Assembly: GCA_934647235.1 (NCBI GenBank)
Contig: CAKUFG010000011.1
Location: forward strand, 20,968-84,967
Direction of reading: 5' to 3'
Length of the DNA stretch: 64,000 nt
Source: an uncultured Clostridia bacterium
Lineage (GTDB): Bacteria > Bacillota > Clostridia > Christensenellales > Aristaeellaceae
Shown here: in pieces, positions 1 to 9,102 of the stretch
How positions within the stretch are numbered: position 1 is the first letter of the stretch
Layout: every line of letters begins with the position of its first letter
The notes under the pieces: generated by a model
What the model saw: the letters and a program-made list of their open reading frames with translations, nothing else
What the model was told of the DNA's origin: nothing
The model's database searches: none
Program-made: the position numbers and the translations under genes

Positions 1-823
1 GCAGGGAGATGACGCTGGCAGGCACATAGAGCTTGAGGATGCGCAGCGCGCCAAAGAAGAACGCACCCCACAGCGCCTTGGCAGGCTTCCAGGATACAAA
101 GATGACCAGCGCCACGGCGATCCAGCCCTGGCCGGATACGCAGTCCTGCTGCCAGTTGCCCGCGCAGGTGACCAGCGAAATATACGCGCCTCCCAGGCCG
201 CAGATCGCGCCGCCAACCAGCAGATGCACATACTTGTACAGCGTCACGTTTACGCCCGCCGCATCCGCTGCGCCGGGGTTTTCGCCGATGGCGCGCAGGT
301 TCAGCCCGCAGTGCGTTTTGTTGAGATACAGATGCATGCCGATGGCCAGCGCCACAGCCAGATACGTAAACAGGCTGTGGGAGAAGATCAACTGCCCAAC
401 GACGGGCAGATCGGACAGAAAGCCCATGTTCAGCGGCTTAAAGACGTTGACGACACTGGCAGGCACAACGACCACGGAGGCCGAGCTTTTTTGCAGGCTG
501 GTGCCAAGGAAGTTGGCTACGCCCGTGCCGAAGGTGGTCAGCGCCAGGCCCGATACGTTTTGATTGGCCTTGAGCGTGATGGTCAGGAAGGCGTAAATCA
601 GCGCGCCAAGCACGCCGGCGCCGATGGCAAACAGCAGCGCGACCACAGGGCTGCCCGAAATATAGCCGCCCATGAAGGCGAAGGCCGCGCCCATGTACAT
701 CATGCCCTCTACGCCCAGGTTCAGGTGCCCGGCCTTTTCAGTGATGATTTCACCCAGCGTGCCGTACAGCAGCGGAACGCCCGACAGCACGGCGGCATAC
801 AGGAAAGCAAGAAAAGTGCTCAT
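1..823 (-). CDS. ABC transporter permease, BMP/nucleoside importer type (3' end outside window)
   Basis: The gene starts at 823 and runs off the left edge, so the C-terminus is missing. The start codon shares one base with the stop of the upstream permease (TGATG), and a GGAGG lies just before it. The translation has hydrophobic segments and the motif GHLNLGVEGMMYMG near residue 33, which is typical of the BPD_transp_2 permeases of nucleoside (YufPQ-like) importers. It should be the second membrane subunit working with the permease at 823-1896 and the ATPase at 1889-3397. The substrate is inferred from the family and could be another nucleoside-like compound. Confidence 0.88.
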   Translation of the reverse strand, partial: MSTFLAFLYAAVLSGVPLLYGTLGEIITEKAGHLNLGVEGMMYMGAAFAFMGGYISGSPVVALLFAIGAGVLGALIYAFLTITLKANQNVSGLALTTFGTGVANFLGTSLQKSSASVVVVPASVVNVFKPLNMGFLSDLPVVGQLIFSHSLFTYLAVALAIGMHLYLNKTHCGLNLRAIGENPGAADAAGVNVTLYKYVHLLVGGAICGLGGAYISLVTCAGNWQQDCVSGQGWIAVALVIFVSWKPAKALWGAFFFGALRILKLYVPASVISL

Positions 824-1896
824 CACTTGACCTCCTTTTTGCGCTGCACGCGATAGGTGATAAAGAACTCAACGCCCAGAACAAAGAACAGGATAATGCC
901 TTGCAGAATGCCGAAAAACTCGCTGGAAATCTTGTAAACCGTTTCTACCGACGCGCAGCCCTTTTTGAGCACGCCGAACATTACGGCCACAATCAGGATG
1001 CCAACGGGGGACAGCCGCGCCAGCCAGGCCACGATGATGGCCGTAAAACCGTCGCCGCCCGCCACGCTGTCGGTCAGCATCTTGTTGGCGCCGCTGGCCT
1101 GAATCATGCCCGACAGGCCGCACACGCCCGCGCTGATAAACATCGTGCGCAGGATGATGCGGTTGACCGGCATGCCCGCATAGCGCGCGGTGGTGATGTT
1201 GTCGCCCACCACCGTCAGCTCGTACCCATGCTTGGTATAGCGCAGATAAATCAGCACAAACAGCGCGATTGCCAGCGCAAAGATCCAGCCCGCATGCACG
1301 CCCAGCACGCTTGGCAGGCGCGCGGCGGCGGCAAAGCGCGGCATTTCGGGGAAGCCGTTCTTGGCCGGATCGCGCCAGGGCCCCTCGCGCAGATACTGGA
1401 TAAAGTAGGCGGCGATGTAGTTCATCATCAGGGTAAACAGCGTTTCGTTGGTGCCGAACTTCGTCTTGAAAATCGCCGGGATCAGGCCCCAAAGGCCGCC
1501 TGCGATAAAGCCGGCCACAGCCATCACCGTCAAAAGCAGCCAGCTGGGCCAATCAAACGAATAGGCAAAGAAGGAAGCGGCGATGGCGCCGATGCAGATC
1601 TGGCCCTCCGCGCCGATATTCCAGAATTTCATCTTGAACGCCAGTGTTACGCCCAGGGCCACGATGGCCAGGGGCACGGCGTTTCGCACCACGCTTGCGC
1701 GCGCGGTCTTCTTGGCCAGCGCGCCGTTCAGCATGGTCTGATAGACCAGCAGGGGGTTATAGCCCAGGCACAGCAGGATCAATCCGCCCACCACCAGCGC
1801 CAGCAGCACGGCCGCCACGCGCAGCAGCGCGGCCTTCCAGGCGGGCATGGGCGCGCGCTGGGCCACGTGCAGCCCGGCAAAAGACAGCTTAGGCAT
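823..1896 (-). CDS. ABC transporter permease, BMP/nucleoside importer type (YufP-like)
   Basis: About 357 residues with multiple membrane helices. The family motif FWNIGAEGQICIGAIAA lies around residues 90-106. It pairs with the permease downstream to form the membrane channel of a nucleoside-type importer. I chose the ATG at 1896 because GAGGAGG lies six bases upstream. Earlier in-frame ATGs at 1902 and 1911 have no Shine-Dalgarno sequence of their own. The start overlaps the last codons of the ATPase gene by 8 bases, so translation is probably coupled. The order ATPase-permease-permease matches Bacillus yufOPQ. The substrate is inferred only. Confidence 0.9.
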   Translation of the reverse strand: MPKLSFAGLHVAQRAPMPAWKAALLRVAAVLLALVVGGLILLCLGYNPLLVYQTMLNGALAKKTARASVVRNAVPLAIVALGVTLAFKMKFWNIGAEGQICIGAIAASFFAYSFDWPSWLLLTVMAVAGFIAGGLWGLIPAIFKTKFGTNETLFTLMMNYIAAYFIQYLREGPWRDPAKNGFPEMPRFAAAARLPSVLGVHAGWIFALAIALFVLIYLRYTKHGYELTVVGDNITTARYAGMPVNRIILRTMFISAGVCGLSGMIQASGANKMLTDSVAGGDGFTAIIVAWLARLSPVGILIVAVMFGVLKKGCASVETVYKISSEFFGILQGIILFFVLGVEFFITYRVQRKKEVK

Positions 1897-3397
1897 AGTC
1901 ATCCTCCTCATCGTCGTGCTCCCACGCGCCGGTCATTTTCAGACCCAGCAGCTCTTTGGTGGCGTATTTGCTGTTTACAATGGCGGATACCCGGCCGTTG
2001 CACAGCACCAGGATGCGGTCGCACAAGGACAAAAGCACATCCAGGTCCTCACCGATAAAGAGCACGCCTACGCCCTTTTTTTTCTGCTCGTTGAGCAGAT
2101 GATAGATCGTCATGGAGGAGTTGATATCCAGCCCGCGCACCGGATAGGCGGTGATCAGCACGCGCGGATTGGCGTTCAGCTCGCGCCCCAGCAGCACCTT
2201 CTGCACGTTGCCGCCCGAGAGCTTGCGCACCTGGGTGGAAATGGAGGGGGTGGAGATTTCAAGGTCCCTGACCATCTGGACGGCTTCTTCCTTGGCCTGA
2301 CGGCGGCGCAGGAAAACGCCCTTCTGATCGCGGTAGGTTTTCAAAAGCAGGTTGTCATACAGACTAAGGCCCCCCGCCAGGCCCATACCCAGGCGATCCT
2401 CAGGAATGAAGGACATGCTGACGCCGCGGTTGATGATTTCGCGTGGGGTCAAGCCGTCGATGCGCTTGTTTTCCATCAGGATGGAGCCGCCTGCGATGGG
2501 ATGCAGGCCGGCGATGGACTCGCACAGCTCCTTCTGGCCGCTGCCGGCTACGCCCGCTACGCCCAGGATTTCGCCGGCGTTGAGGGTAAAGCTTACATCC
2601 TTGAGCGCCTGCGAGCCGTCCGCACGGAAAACGTTGAGCGCGTGTACGTCCAGCAGCTCGCTGCCCGCGCTGGTCTCGGCGCGCTGAATGTTCAGGTCCA
2701 CCGCATGGCCTACCATCAGGGAGGTCAGCGCGTATTCGTCGGTTTCGGCGGTATTGACCGTGGCAACGGATTTGCCCTTGTGCAGCACGGTTACGCGGTC
2801 GGACACAGCCAGCACCTCGTCCAGCTTATGGGTGATGATGATGACGGCGTGGCCCTCGCTGCGCATCCTGCGCAGAATTTCAAACAGGGTGGTAATCTCC
2901 TGCGGGGTCAGCACGGCTGTGGGCTCGTCCAGAATCAGAAGATCCGCGCCGCGGGAGAGCACCTTGATGATTTCTACCGTCTGCTTTTCGCTGACGGACA
3001 TATCGTATATCTTTTTGTTCAGGTCCAGATGGAAGCCGAACTGCTCGCACAGCTGCTCCGGCTGGATGCGCAGGTGCGCGCCCGCGCCCAGCATGATGTT
3101 TTGCCGCGCAGTAAACACATCCACCAGCTTGAAATGCTGGTGCACCATGCCGATTCCCAGGGAGATGGCCTCCTGCGGGGAGCGGATATTGACTTTTTTG
3201 CCGGCCAGATAGATTTCGCCCGCGTCCGGCTGATAGATGCCGGACAGCATATTCATCAGCGTGGTCTTGCCCGAGCCGTTTTCGCCAAGCAGGGCCAGAA
3301 TCTCGCCCTTGCGGACGTTCAGATCGATCCCGTCGTTGGCGACCACCGCGCCGAAGCGCTTTGTCAGCCCGTGCAGCTCAATGGCATACTGTGCCAA
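1889..3397 (-). CDS. ABC transporter ATP-binding protein, duplicated ATPase (YufO-like)
   Basis: 502 residues containing two fused ABC ATPase domains, the usual form for ribose/nucleoside importers. Domain 1 has Walker A GENGSGKTT near residue 38, a degenerate signature SVSEKQTVEIIK and Walker B LLILDEPTAVLTP. Domain 2 has a degenerate P-loop (GVAGSGQKEL) and the signature LSGGNVQKV. One degenerate ATP site per dimer is normal in this family. It energises uptake through the two permeases downstream. The substrate-binding BMP lipoprotein that usually precedes the ATPase is not next to it. A good promoter lies upstream at 3433-3462. Confidence 0.93.
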   Translation of the reverse strand: MAQYAIELHGLTKRFGAVVANDGIDLNVRKGEILALLGENGSGKTTLMNMLSGIYQPDAGEIYLAGKKVNIRSPQEAISLGIGMVHQHFKLVDVFTARQNIMLGAGAHLRIQPEQLCEQFGFHLDLNKKIYDMSVSEKQTVEIIKVLSRGADLLILDEPTAVLTPQEITTLFEILRRMRSEGHAVIIITHKLDEVLAVSDRVTVLHKGKSVATVNTAETDEYALTSLMVGHAVDLNIQRAETSAGSELLDVHALNVFRADGSQALKDVSFTLNAGEILGVAGVAGSGQKELCESIAGLHPIAGGSILMENKRIDGLTPREIINRGVSMSFIPEDRLGMGLAGGLSLYDNLLLKTYRDQKGVFLRRRQAKEEAVQMVRDLEISTPSISTQVRKLSGGNVQKVLLGRELNANPRVLITAYPVRGLDINSSMTIYHLLNEQKKKGVGVLFIGEDLDVLLSLCDRILVLCNGRVSAIVNSKYATKELLGLKMTGAWEHDDEEDDYA

Positions 3398-3432
3398 GAG
3401 AACATCCCTCCCGCCATGGATTGAATGTTCTT

Positions 3433-3462
3433 ATTATAAGACAAACATTTGAATAAAATCAA
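3433..3462 (-). promoter_or_regulatory. Sigma-A promoter of the ABC importer operon
   Basis: On the minus strand, TTGATT (3462-3457) and TATAAT (3438-3433) are separated by 18 bases, about 35 bases ahead of the ATPase start. The spacer region overlaps an inverted repeat, AACATTT...AAATGTT (3443-3473), that could bind a regulator. No regulator gene is adjacent. Confidence 0.7.
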
Positions 3463-3507
3463 GTATAAAATGTTCGGATTTCTTACAAATTTCGCGTTCG
3501 ATTTTTG

Positions 3508-4746
3508 TCACAGCGCCATGCTGGCCGTGCCGTATATGCAAAAGCCGATGGCTGCGGTCAGCAGGCACCACTCCCACGCGCGCAGGCTGCGCCGCCGTCC
3601 GGGCAGGCACAGGTACAGCACGGCGTATGGAAGCATATCGCAGGTATAGCGCGCGCCGAATTGATATCCGCCGAAGGTGCGGTGCATCAGCAGCAAAAAC
3701 AGATGCAGGATAAAGCAAAGCACGATGCCGCCCTTGAGCAGCGTAAAGCGGCGCGTGCAAAGATCCAGCGCGCACTGAACGAGCAGCAGAATGAAGATGG
3801 GGCTGGCAAGCAGGAAGGAAAAGCCGAACTGATTCAGCGTCCAGCCATTCATCCCCTCAGAGAAGGGCAGCCCCAGCACGAAGGTTTTGAAATTGGCCGG
3901 GATGTGCCGCAGCGCAAACTGCGTGCCGCCCTGGGTGGAAAACTCCGGCAGGTAATTATGACCAAATTCCAGCGGATTGCCAAAGCGCGCGTAGTTGTAC
4001 AGGGCATAGGCGGCCGCCACAAACAGTCCCAGCAGCGTGCCGGAAATCAGCCGATGCAGCAGCGTAGTCCAGGTTTGACCCTTTCTGCGCGCCTGATTGA
4101 TAAAAAGCCCATACAGCAGCGGTCCGTACAGCGCGTTAAAGGGACGGCAGCCGACGGCCAGCGCGTACAGAAAAAGCGCCGGTGTGGGATGCTCGCGCAG
4201 CATCAGCAGAAGGGCAAGGCAGGTCAGCATATAGGCCAGCAGCTGCGCTTGATACCATACCGCGCCGTCCAGCGTCAGCGCCAGCAGGCAGCTGCCAAAG
4301 CTGCACAGCAGCGAAAGCCCCGCAGCGGAGGCTTTGTCATAGCCGGCGCCGCGCAGCATGCGGTAAATCGCCAGCAGCCCAAAGAGCATATACAGCTTTA
4401 TCAGCAGATGGTCGGGGGTATTTCTGCCAAACAGGAAGGTGAGAAAATACAGCGGCACGCTGGGCACCGGGGGAAAGGAAACGAAGTATTTGCCCTGATA
4501 GATGGCCAGCTCCAGCCAGGGATAATCCTGGCTCAGGCAGATTTGCCCCTCCCGCCAGGCAAGCGCCTGCAGCGTGTAGGTGCAGTAGCCCGACGGGCCG
4601 ATGGGATTGCGCCCCATCAGCGCGCAGAGCACGCAATAAAACACAGCCGTTGCCCAGCACAGCAGCAGCGGCGTATAATCGGCGCGGCGCGCACGGCGAT
4701 AGAAGCTGCCGAACGCGCCGCCTGCAAAATGACAAAGGTGATTCAT
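3508..4746 (-). CDS. Multipass membrane protein, possible GT-C-type glycosyltransferase
   Basis: About 412 residues with roughly ten hydrophobic segments. The start codon at 4746 overlaps the TAA stop of era (TAATG); the open frame extends further upstream, but only inside era. An early loop carries QGKYFVSFPPVPSVPLYFLT, which resembles the first-loop region of membrane mannosyl/arabinosyl transferases of the PMT/ArnT type. A later GARYTCDMLPYAVLYLCLP segment is also seen in such proteins. The likely role is transfer of a sugar from a polyprenyl donor outside the membrane, but this is inferred from general architecture only. It is the last gene of the yqfC-era run. Confidence 0.6.
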   Translation of the reverse strand: MNHLCHFAGGAFGSFYRRARRADYTPLLLCWATAVFYCVLCALMGRNPIGPSGYCTYTLQALAWREGQICLSQDYPWLELAIYQGKYFVSFPPVPSVPLYFLTFLFGRNTPDHLLIKLYMLFGLLAIYRMLRGAGYDKASAAGLSLLCSFGSCLLALTLDGAVWYQAQLLAYMLTCLALLLMLREHPTPALFLYALAVGCRPFNALYGPLLYGLFINQARRKGQTWTTLLHRLISGTLLGLFVAAAYALYNYARFGNPLEFGHNYLPEFSTQGGTQFALRHIPANFKTFVLGLPFSEGMNGWTLNQFGFSFLLASPIFILLLVQCALDLCTRRFTLLKGGIVLCFILHLFLLLMHRTFGGYQFGARYTCDMLPYAVLYLCLPGRRRSLRAWEWCLLTAAIGFCIYGTASMAL

Positions 4747-5648
4747 TATCTCATTTCTTTGCTGTCGTAGCCAAGCGTTTTCAGATCTGCCGCGCTGTTG
4801 CGCCAGTCGGGGCGTACCTTGACCCACAGCTGCAGATTGACCCGCATGCCCAGCAGTGCTTCCATATCCACGCGCGCTTCGCGGCCGATCAGGGACAGCA
4901 TCGCTCCGCGCTTGCCGATGATGATGGCCTTGTGCGAATCGCGTTCGCAGTAGATATCCGCGTGGATTTCCATCAGGTTGTCGTTCACCTTTTTCATACC
5001 CAGGATTTCCACGCCCACGCCGTGCGGCACCTCGTCCCGCAGGTGCAGCAGCGCCTTTTCGCGCACGATTTCGGCGCACAGCACGCGCTCGGGCTGGTCG
5101 GTGATCATATCCTCGGGGAAGTAGCGCGGGCCGGCGGGCATCAGTTTAAGCAGCTCCTGGGTAAGCAAATCCAGATGCGCGCTGGTCCTGGCGCTGATGG
5201 GCAGGATTTCGGCAAAGCCCATCTCCTTAAACTGATCGATCACGGGCAGCACGCGCTCGTTGTCAATCAGATCGCACTTGTTCAGCAGCAGGATGGCGGG
5301 CACGCCCTTCCTGGCCATGTCCTCCGCAATTTTGCGATCCTGCGGGCCGACGGCGGTTACATCCACCATCATCAGCAGCGCGTCGATGCCCTCCAGGCCG
5401 CTCTGCACAGCCTGCATCATATAGCTGCCCAGCTGCGTGCGGGGCTTATGGATGCCGGGCGTGTCCACAAAAACCATCTGGTAGCCCTCGCCGCTCATGA
5501 CGCCAAGCAGGCGGTTGCGCGTGGTCTGCGGACGGTCGGACACGATGGCGATTTTTTCACCAACCAGGGTGTTTACCAGCGTGGATTTGCCCACGTTCGG
5601 GCGGCCCACCACGGCCACAAAGCCGGATTTGAAATCAGTTTTCGTCAT
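4746..5648 (-). CDS. era: GTPase Era
   Basis: 300 residues, the normal length. The GTPase domain has G1 GRPNVGKST near residue 16, G3 DTPGIHKPR and G4 NKCDL. The C-terminal third carries the KH domain (IIIGKRGAMLSLIGREAR), which binds the 3' end of 16S rRNA. Era helps mature and assemble the 30S subunit. It lies 6 bases downstream of the ybeY-cdd fusion and so next to the YbeY RNase, which works on the same 16S rRNA end. This neighbourhood is conserved in Firmicutes. The stop overlaps the start of the membrane protein gene. Confidence 0.97.
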   Translation of the reverse strand: MTKTDFKSGFVAVVGRPNVGKSTLVNTLVGEKIAIVSDRPQTTRNRLLGVMSGEGYQMVFVDTPGIHKPRTQLGSYMMQAVQSGLEGIDALLMMVDVTAVGPQDRKIAEDMARKGVPAILLLNKCDLIDNERVLPVIDQFKEMGFAEILPISARTSAHLDLLTQELLKLMPAGPRYFPEDMITDQPERVLCAEIVREKALLHLRDEVPHGVGVEILGMKKVNDNLMEIHADIYCERDSHKAIIIGKRGAMLSLIGREARVDMEALLGMRVNLQLWVKVRPDWRNSAADLKTLGYDSKEMR

Positions 5649-5654
5649 TTGCGT

Positions 5655-6560
5655 TTAGTCCTTTCCAAGATAATCGCCCGTGCCGTTGACCGGGCCGAAT
5701 GCGCCGTAGAGCAGTTGATCCAGCGTGGACTCGGCGCGCTGATCGCCGCAGGCCGTGATAACGCGCAGGTGCGGCGCAAACTCGCACAGCGCCTGACGGC
5801 AGATGCCGCAGGGCCAGGCCAGCGCCTTTTCAGTGGCGATGGCGATGGCTACAAACTCGTGCGCGCCCTCGCTGACCGCCTTGAACAGCGCCGTGCGCTC
5901 GGCACAGTTGGTTGCGCCGTAGGAGGCGTTTTCGATATTGCAGCCCGTAAACACGCGGCCGTCCGCCGCCAGCAGGCAGGCGCCCACCTTGAATTTGGAA
6001 TAGGGAGAATAGGAATACTGCATCGCTTTGGCGGCCAGCGCCAGCAGCTCGTCATCGGATACGCGGGAGATTCCGGCTTCGTTCATGGCTTTTTCCTCCA
6101 TTCTTCGCATTTGGAATTTATCCTGATCGTTCATATGATCGTAACCCATCAGATGAAACAGCGCGTGCGCGGTCAGATAGCACAGCTCACGCTCAAAGGA
6201 GTGGCCGTATTCCGCCGCCTGCGCGCGGGCATGATCGAGCGATATAATGATATCGCCCAGCCTGCAGGCACGCTCCTGCGGATCGTACAGGCTGCGCAGG
6301 GTCTTGGGACAGTGCCCGGCCGTATGCCGGGGATTGAACGGCCCGGCGGGAAAGGACAGCACGTCGGTCGCACGATCCACATTGCGCTGTTCACGGTTGA
6401 TCTGGTGAATGTCCGCATCGTCCGTAAAGCGCAGGTAGGCCATGCAGGGCTGCGTTACGCCCTCTGCGGCCAGGCAGCAGCGCGCCACGCGCAGAAGCGT
6501 TCGCTCCGTGTCCTCAGGCACAGGCAGCGCGCAGTCAAAATCAAAGTGAAATTCATTCAT
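5655..6560 (-). CDS. Fusion of rRNA maturation RNase YbeY and cytidine deaminase
   Basis: 301 residues that join two enzymes usually encoded separately. Residues 1 to about 160 are YbeY, with the metal-binding motif H132-x3-H136-x5-H142 inside HALFHLMGYDH. Residues from about 170 are a homotetrameric-type cytidine deaminase with NCAERTALF (zinc ligand C219, catalytic E221) and PCGIC (C251, C254). All catalytic residues are present in both halves. The start at 6560 overlaps the pgpH stop by 8 bases. In Bacillus the order is phoH-pgpH-ybeY-dgkA-cdd-era; here dgkA is absent and its neighbours have merged. The two activities (16S rRNA processing and pyrimidine salvage) are probably both retained. 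Confidence 0.93.
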   Translation of the reverse strand: MNEFHFDFDCALPVPEDTERTLLRVARCCLAAEGVTQPCMAYLRFTDDADIHQINREQRNVDRATDVLSFPAGPFNPRHTAGHCPKTLRSLYDPQERACRLGDIIISLDHARAQAAEYGHSFERELCYLTAHALFHLMGYDHMNDQDKFQMRRMEEKAMNEAGISRVSDDELLALAAKAMQYSYSPYSKFKVGACLLAADGRVFTGCNIENASYGATNCAERTALFKAVSEGAHEFVAIAIATEKALAWPCGICRQALCEFAPHLRVITACGDQRAESTLDQLLYGAFGPVNGTGDYLGKD

Positions 6561-9102
6561 TTCCGGAGCTTTCTTCCTTGCTTTCATCTTCAGCGGGCGC
6601 GTCGGAGCCGTCTGAGCGCGGCTCCTCCGCAGGAATATCGCTTTCTGTTTCGGGCTTATCCTCGGCCTGTGCGGCGGACGCATCGTCCTGGCGCTCGCGC
6701 AGCACTTCCTCTACGGACAGCGGCGCGGAGGCGGTAGGAGGCTCGATAACGGGCAGCGGTCGGGCAGGCTCAAACTGCTCAGGCTCCACATAGACGGGCC
6801 TGGGCGCGGCTTCGGGAGCTTCCGGGGTCAGAACGGTCTTGCCGGGCTGCGGGGGCAGATCCTCCTGAGCGGCTTCCTCGCCGTCCCAGGGTTCCTCTGC
6901 GTCGCGCACGGCGGGCGGCTCGGCGGCGGGATGCTCCTTGACCTGCGGAATGTGCGCGGGCGGATCGGGATACTCGATGCGCTCGTGGAACACGCCGTTG
7001 AGCACCGTGGCGCAGGCGTGGCAGATGCGGTCGATATCGCGCAGCGTCAGGGGGCTGTTGGACAGCTGACCATCCTGCAGCTTGCCGCGCACAAGCTTGA
7101 CGATAAAGTCCTCAATCGCATCGGGGGTGGGATTCTGCATGGAGCGCACGGCGGCCTCAATGGTATCGCACAGCAGCACGATGGCGCCCTCGCGGGTGGC
7201 GGGCGGGTTGCTGTCGTAGCGGTAATCGGCGATGTCCACGGGCTTGCCGTCGGCGTTTTTAAGCGCCTGGGTGTAGAAATACATCACCGGCGTGTTGCCA
7301 TGATGCTCCAGAATGATCTGCGATACCTCGCGCGGCAGGTGGTAATTGCGCGCCAGGGTCACGCCGTCGCGCGTGTGCGCGATGACGATCTGCGCGGCGG
7401 TATAGGGATCGGTTTCGTTCAGGCGGTTCTCTGCGCCAAGCTGGTTTTCCTTAAAGTACATGGGCCGGCGCAGCTTGCCCACATCGTGATAATAGCCGCC
7501 CACGCGCGCAAGCAGGGGATTGGCACCGATAGCCTCTGCCGAGGCCTCGGCCAGATTGGCCACCACGATGGAGTGGTGGTAGGTGCCGGGGGCTTCCAGC
7601 AGCAGCCTGCGCATCAACGGATGATTTGGGTTGGACAGCTCCATCAGCTTGGTAGGGGTAGGCAGGTTGAACAGCGCCTCCAGCAGCGGCTGAATGGCCA
7701 GGCAGAGAACGGCGGCGATGCCCGCCCCGCCCATGGTTTCCAGCGCGCCGGTCAGCATGCCGCCCACGCTGCTGGTCATCAGGCCCAGCGCCAGCATGAC
7801 CAGAAAGTTGCACAGCGCGGCGGCTACGCCCGCGGCGATCACGCGCAGACGGTTGCCATGGCGGCTGAAGATGGCTGCCGCCAGCGTGCCCGAGCACAGC
7901 GTGCAGCTGAGCAGCTGCACCATTTCGCTGGTATAGCTGCCGCTTCCGCCTGCAGCCAGGGCGCTTACAAGGATGGCAACAGCGATATTGAAAATAAGAC
8001 CCGTAGGCAGACCCAGCATAGCCGTGAGCAGCATGGCGCACAAAAGCGTGGGGGCGAGACGGATATTGACCATGCGCATCAGCACGCAGGCGACAAGCGT
8101 TACGATGCATACGATAAACAGCAGGATCAGCCGCCGGTAATCCGCCGTGATATCATGACATACCATGCGCAGCAGCACCATGGCAAGCCCCATCACCAGC
8201 GTGATCAGCAGCCCCGCGCCCAGATAAATGCTGATATCCACGGTGGTGTTGTTCAAAAGGCCCAGGTTGGACAGCATATCGTACTGATAGCGCTCCACAT
8301 GGCCCTCGCCCTTGACGACGATATTCTGGCCCTGCTTGTACACAATGGGCTCTACGCTGTCGCGCGCCAGCTGACGCGCGGCCTCGGTGGCCTCCTGATC
8401 GATAACCATGTTGGGCCGGATGACCGTGCGCAGAAGCGGCTGCACGATGTTTTGCAGAAGGCTGGTATCCACGCGGTAGCCGACGATCTGCATAATGCTG
8501 GCCACGGCCTCGTTTTCCTGCCCCTCGGTGACATAGCTGGCCATGGTGTTCTGCACGGCGGCGTAAAGAGTGGTATACAGGCTGCTCAGATCGGCGCGGG
8601 TGGTATTCAGCAGCGTGCGCAGCTGATAATCCCGCAGGTCAAGCAGCGTCAGGATGGTGCGGGCGTAGGCAAGCTCGTCCGCAGAATAGCGCCGGGTTGG
8701 GCCGTAATCCTCCAGCGTTTCGCTGTACTGAACGACGGCCTTCATCTGGGCAAACACCTGATCGAAGCCGGACAGGACGCTTTCGGTAACGCCCTCTACA
8801 AAATGATAGGTCGGCTGTACGGCCTGCGCCGCCGCTGTGCGCAGAGCTTCGGTGGTTACTTCGTCCACCACATCGCGGTTGGCGGTGATGGTATGCCGGG
8901 GCACCATGCCGATGGCGATGTCATAGCGGACGGGCATGATCGCGCCGCAGAAAACCGCCAGCATCACCGCGATGCCGCATACGGAAACCAGCGTGCGCAT
9001 GGAAAGCGCCGCATTTCTGAAGCGCTTTGCCAGGGCCCTGGCGCGGGTAAGGAACCTGCGCATCCGCGCCCTGGTCATGCGGCCGGATTGCTGCGTGCTC
9101 AT
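6553..9102 (-). CDS. pgpH: 7TM-HD membrane phosphohydrolase (PgpH-like, cyclic di-AMP phosphodiesterase)
   Basis: 849 residues. Near residues 37-55 there is one membrane helix, followed by an extracytoplasmic domain to about residue 300, a block of seven helices to about 510, and a cytoplasmic HD domain with TYHHSIV and YYHDVGK near residue 539. In Listeria and relatives, proteins of this architecture hydrolyse cyclic di-AMP. The C-terminal 150 residues form a low-complexity tail rich in Pro, Glu and Asp that the family does not need. The start overlaps phoH (ATGA) and the end overlaps ybeY, so the three are translationally linked. Confidence 0.92.
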   Translation of the reverse strand: MSTQQSGRMTRARMRRFLTRARALAKRFRNAALSMRTLVSVCGIAVMLAVFCGAIMPVRYDIAIGMVPRHTITANRDVVDEVTTEALRTAAAQAVQPTYHFVEGVTESVLSGFDQVFAQMKAVVQYSETLEDYGPTRRYSADELAYARTILTLLDLRDYQLRTLLNTTRADLSSLYTTLYAAVQNTMASYVTEGQENEAVASIMQIVGYRVDTSLLQNIVQPLLRTVIRPNMVIDQEATEAARQLARDSVEPIVYKQGQNIVVKGEGHVERYQYDMLSNLGLLNNTTVDISIYLGAGLLITLVMGLAMVLLRMVCHDITADYRRLILLFIVCIVTLVACVLMRMVNIRLAPTLLCAMLLTAMLGLPTGLIFNIAVAILVSALAAGGSGSYTSEMVQLLSCTLCSGTLAAAIFSRHGNRLRVIAAGVAAALCNFLVMLALGLMTSSVGGMLTGALETMGGAGIAAVLCLAIQPLLEALFNLPTPTKLMELSNPNHPLMRRLLLEAPGTYHHSIVVANLAEASAEAIGANPLLARVGGYYHDVGKLRRPMYFKENQLGAENRLNETDPYTAAQIVIAHTRDGVTLARNYHLPREVSQIILEHHGNTPVMYFYTQALKNADGKPVDIADYRYDSNPPATREGAIVLLCDTIEAAVRSMQNPTPDAIEDFIVKLVRGKLQDGQLSNSPLTLRDIDRICHACATVLNGVFHERIEYPDPPAHIPQVKEHPAAEPPAVRDAEEPWDGEEAAQEDLPPQPGKTVLTPEAPEAAPRPVYVEPEQFEPARPLPVIEPPTASAPLSVEEVLRERQDDASAAQAEDKPETESDIPAEEPRSDGSDAPAEDESKEESSGNE

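Noticed and set aside
3443..3473. Inverted repeat AACATTT...AAATGTT considered as a purine riboswitch part
   Set aside because: The leader is too short and lacks the conserved purine riboswitch core; at most an operator.
4650..6737. Long plus-strand frame opposite era and ybeY-cdd
   Set aside because: Same kind of shadow; it is rich in His, Gln and Ala with no family resemblance and no ribosome site.
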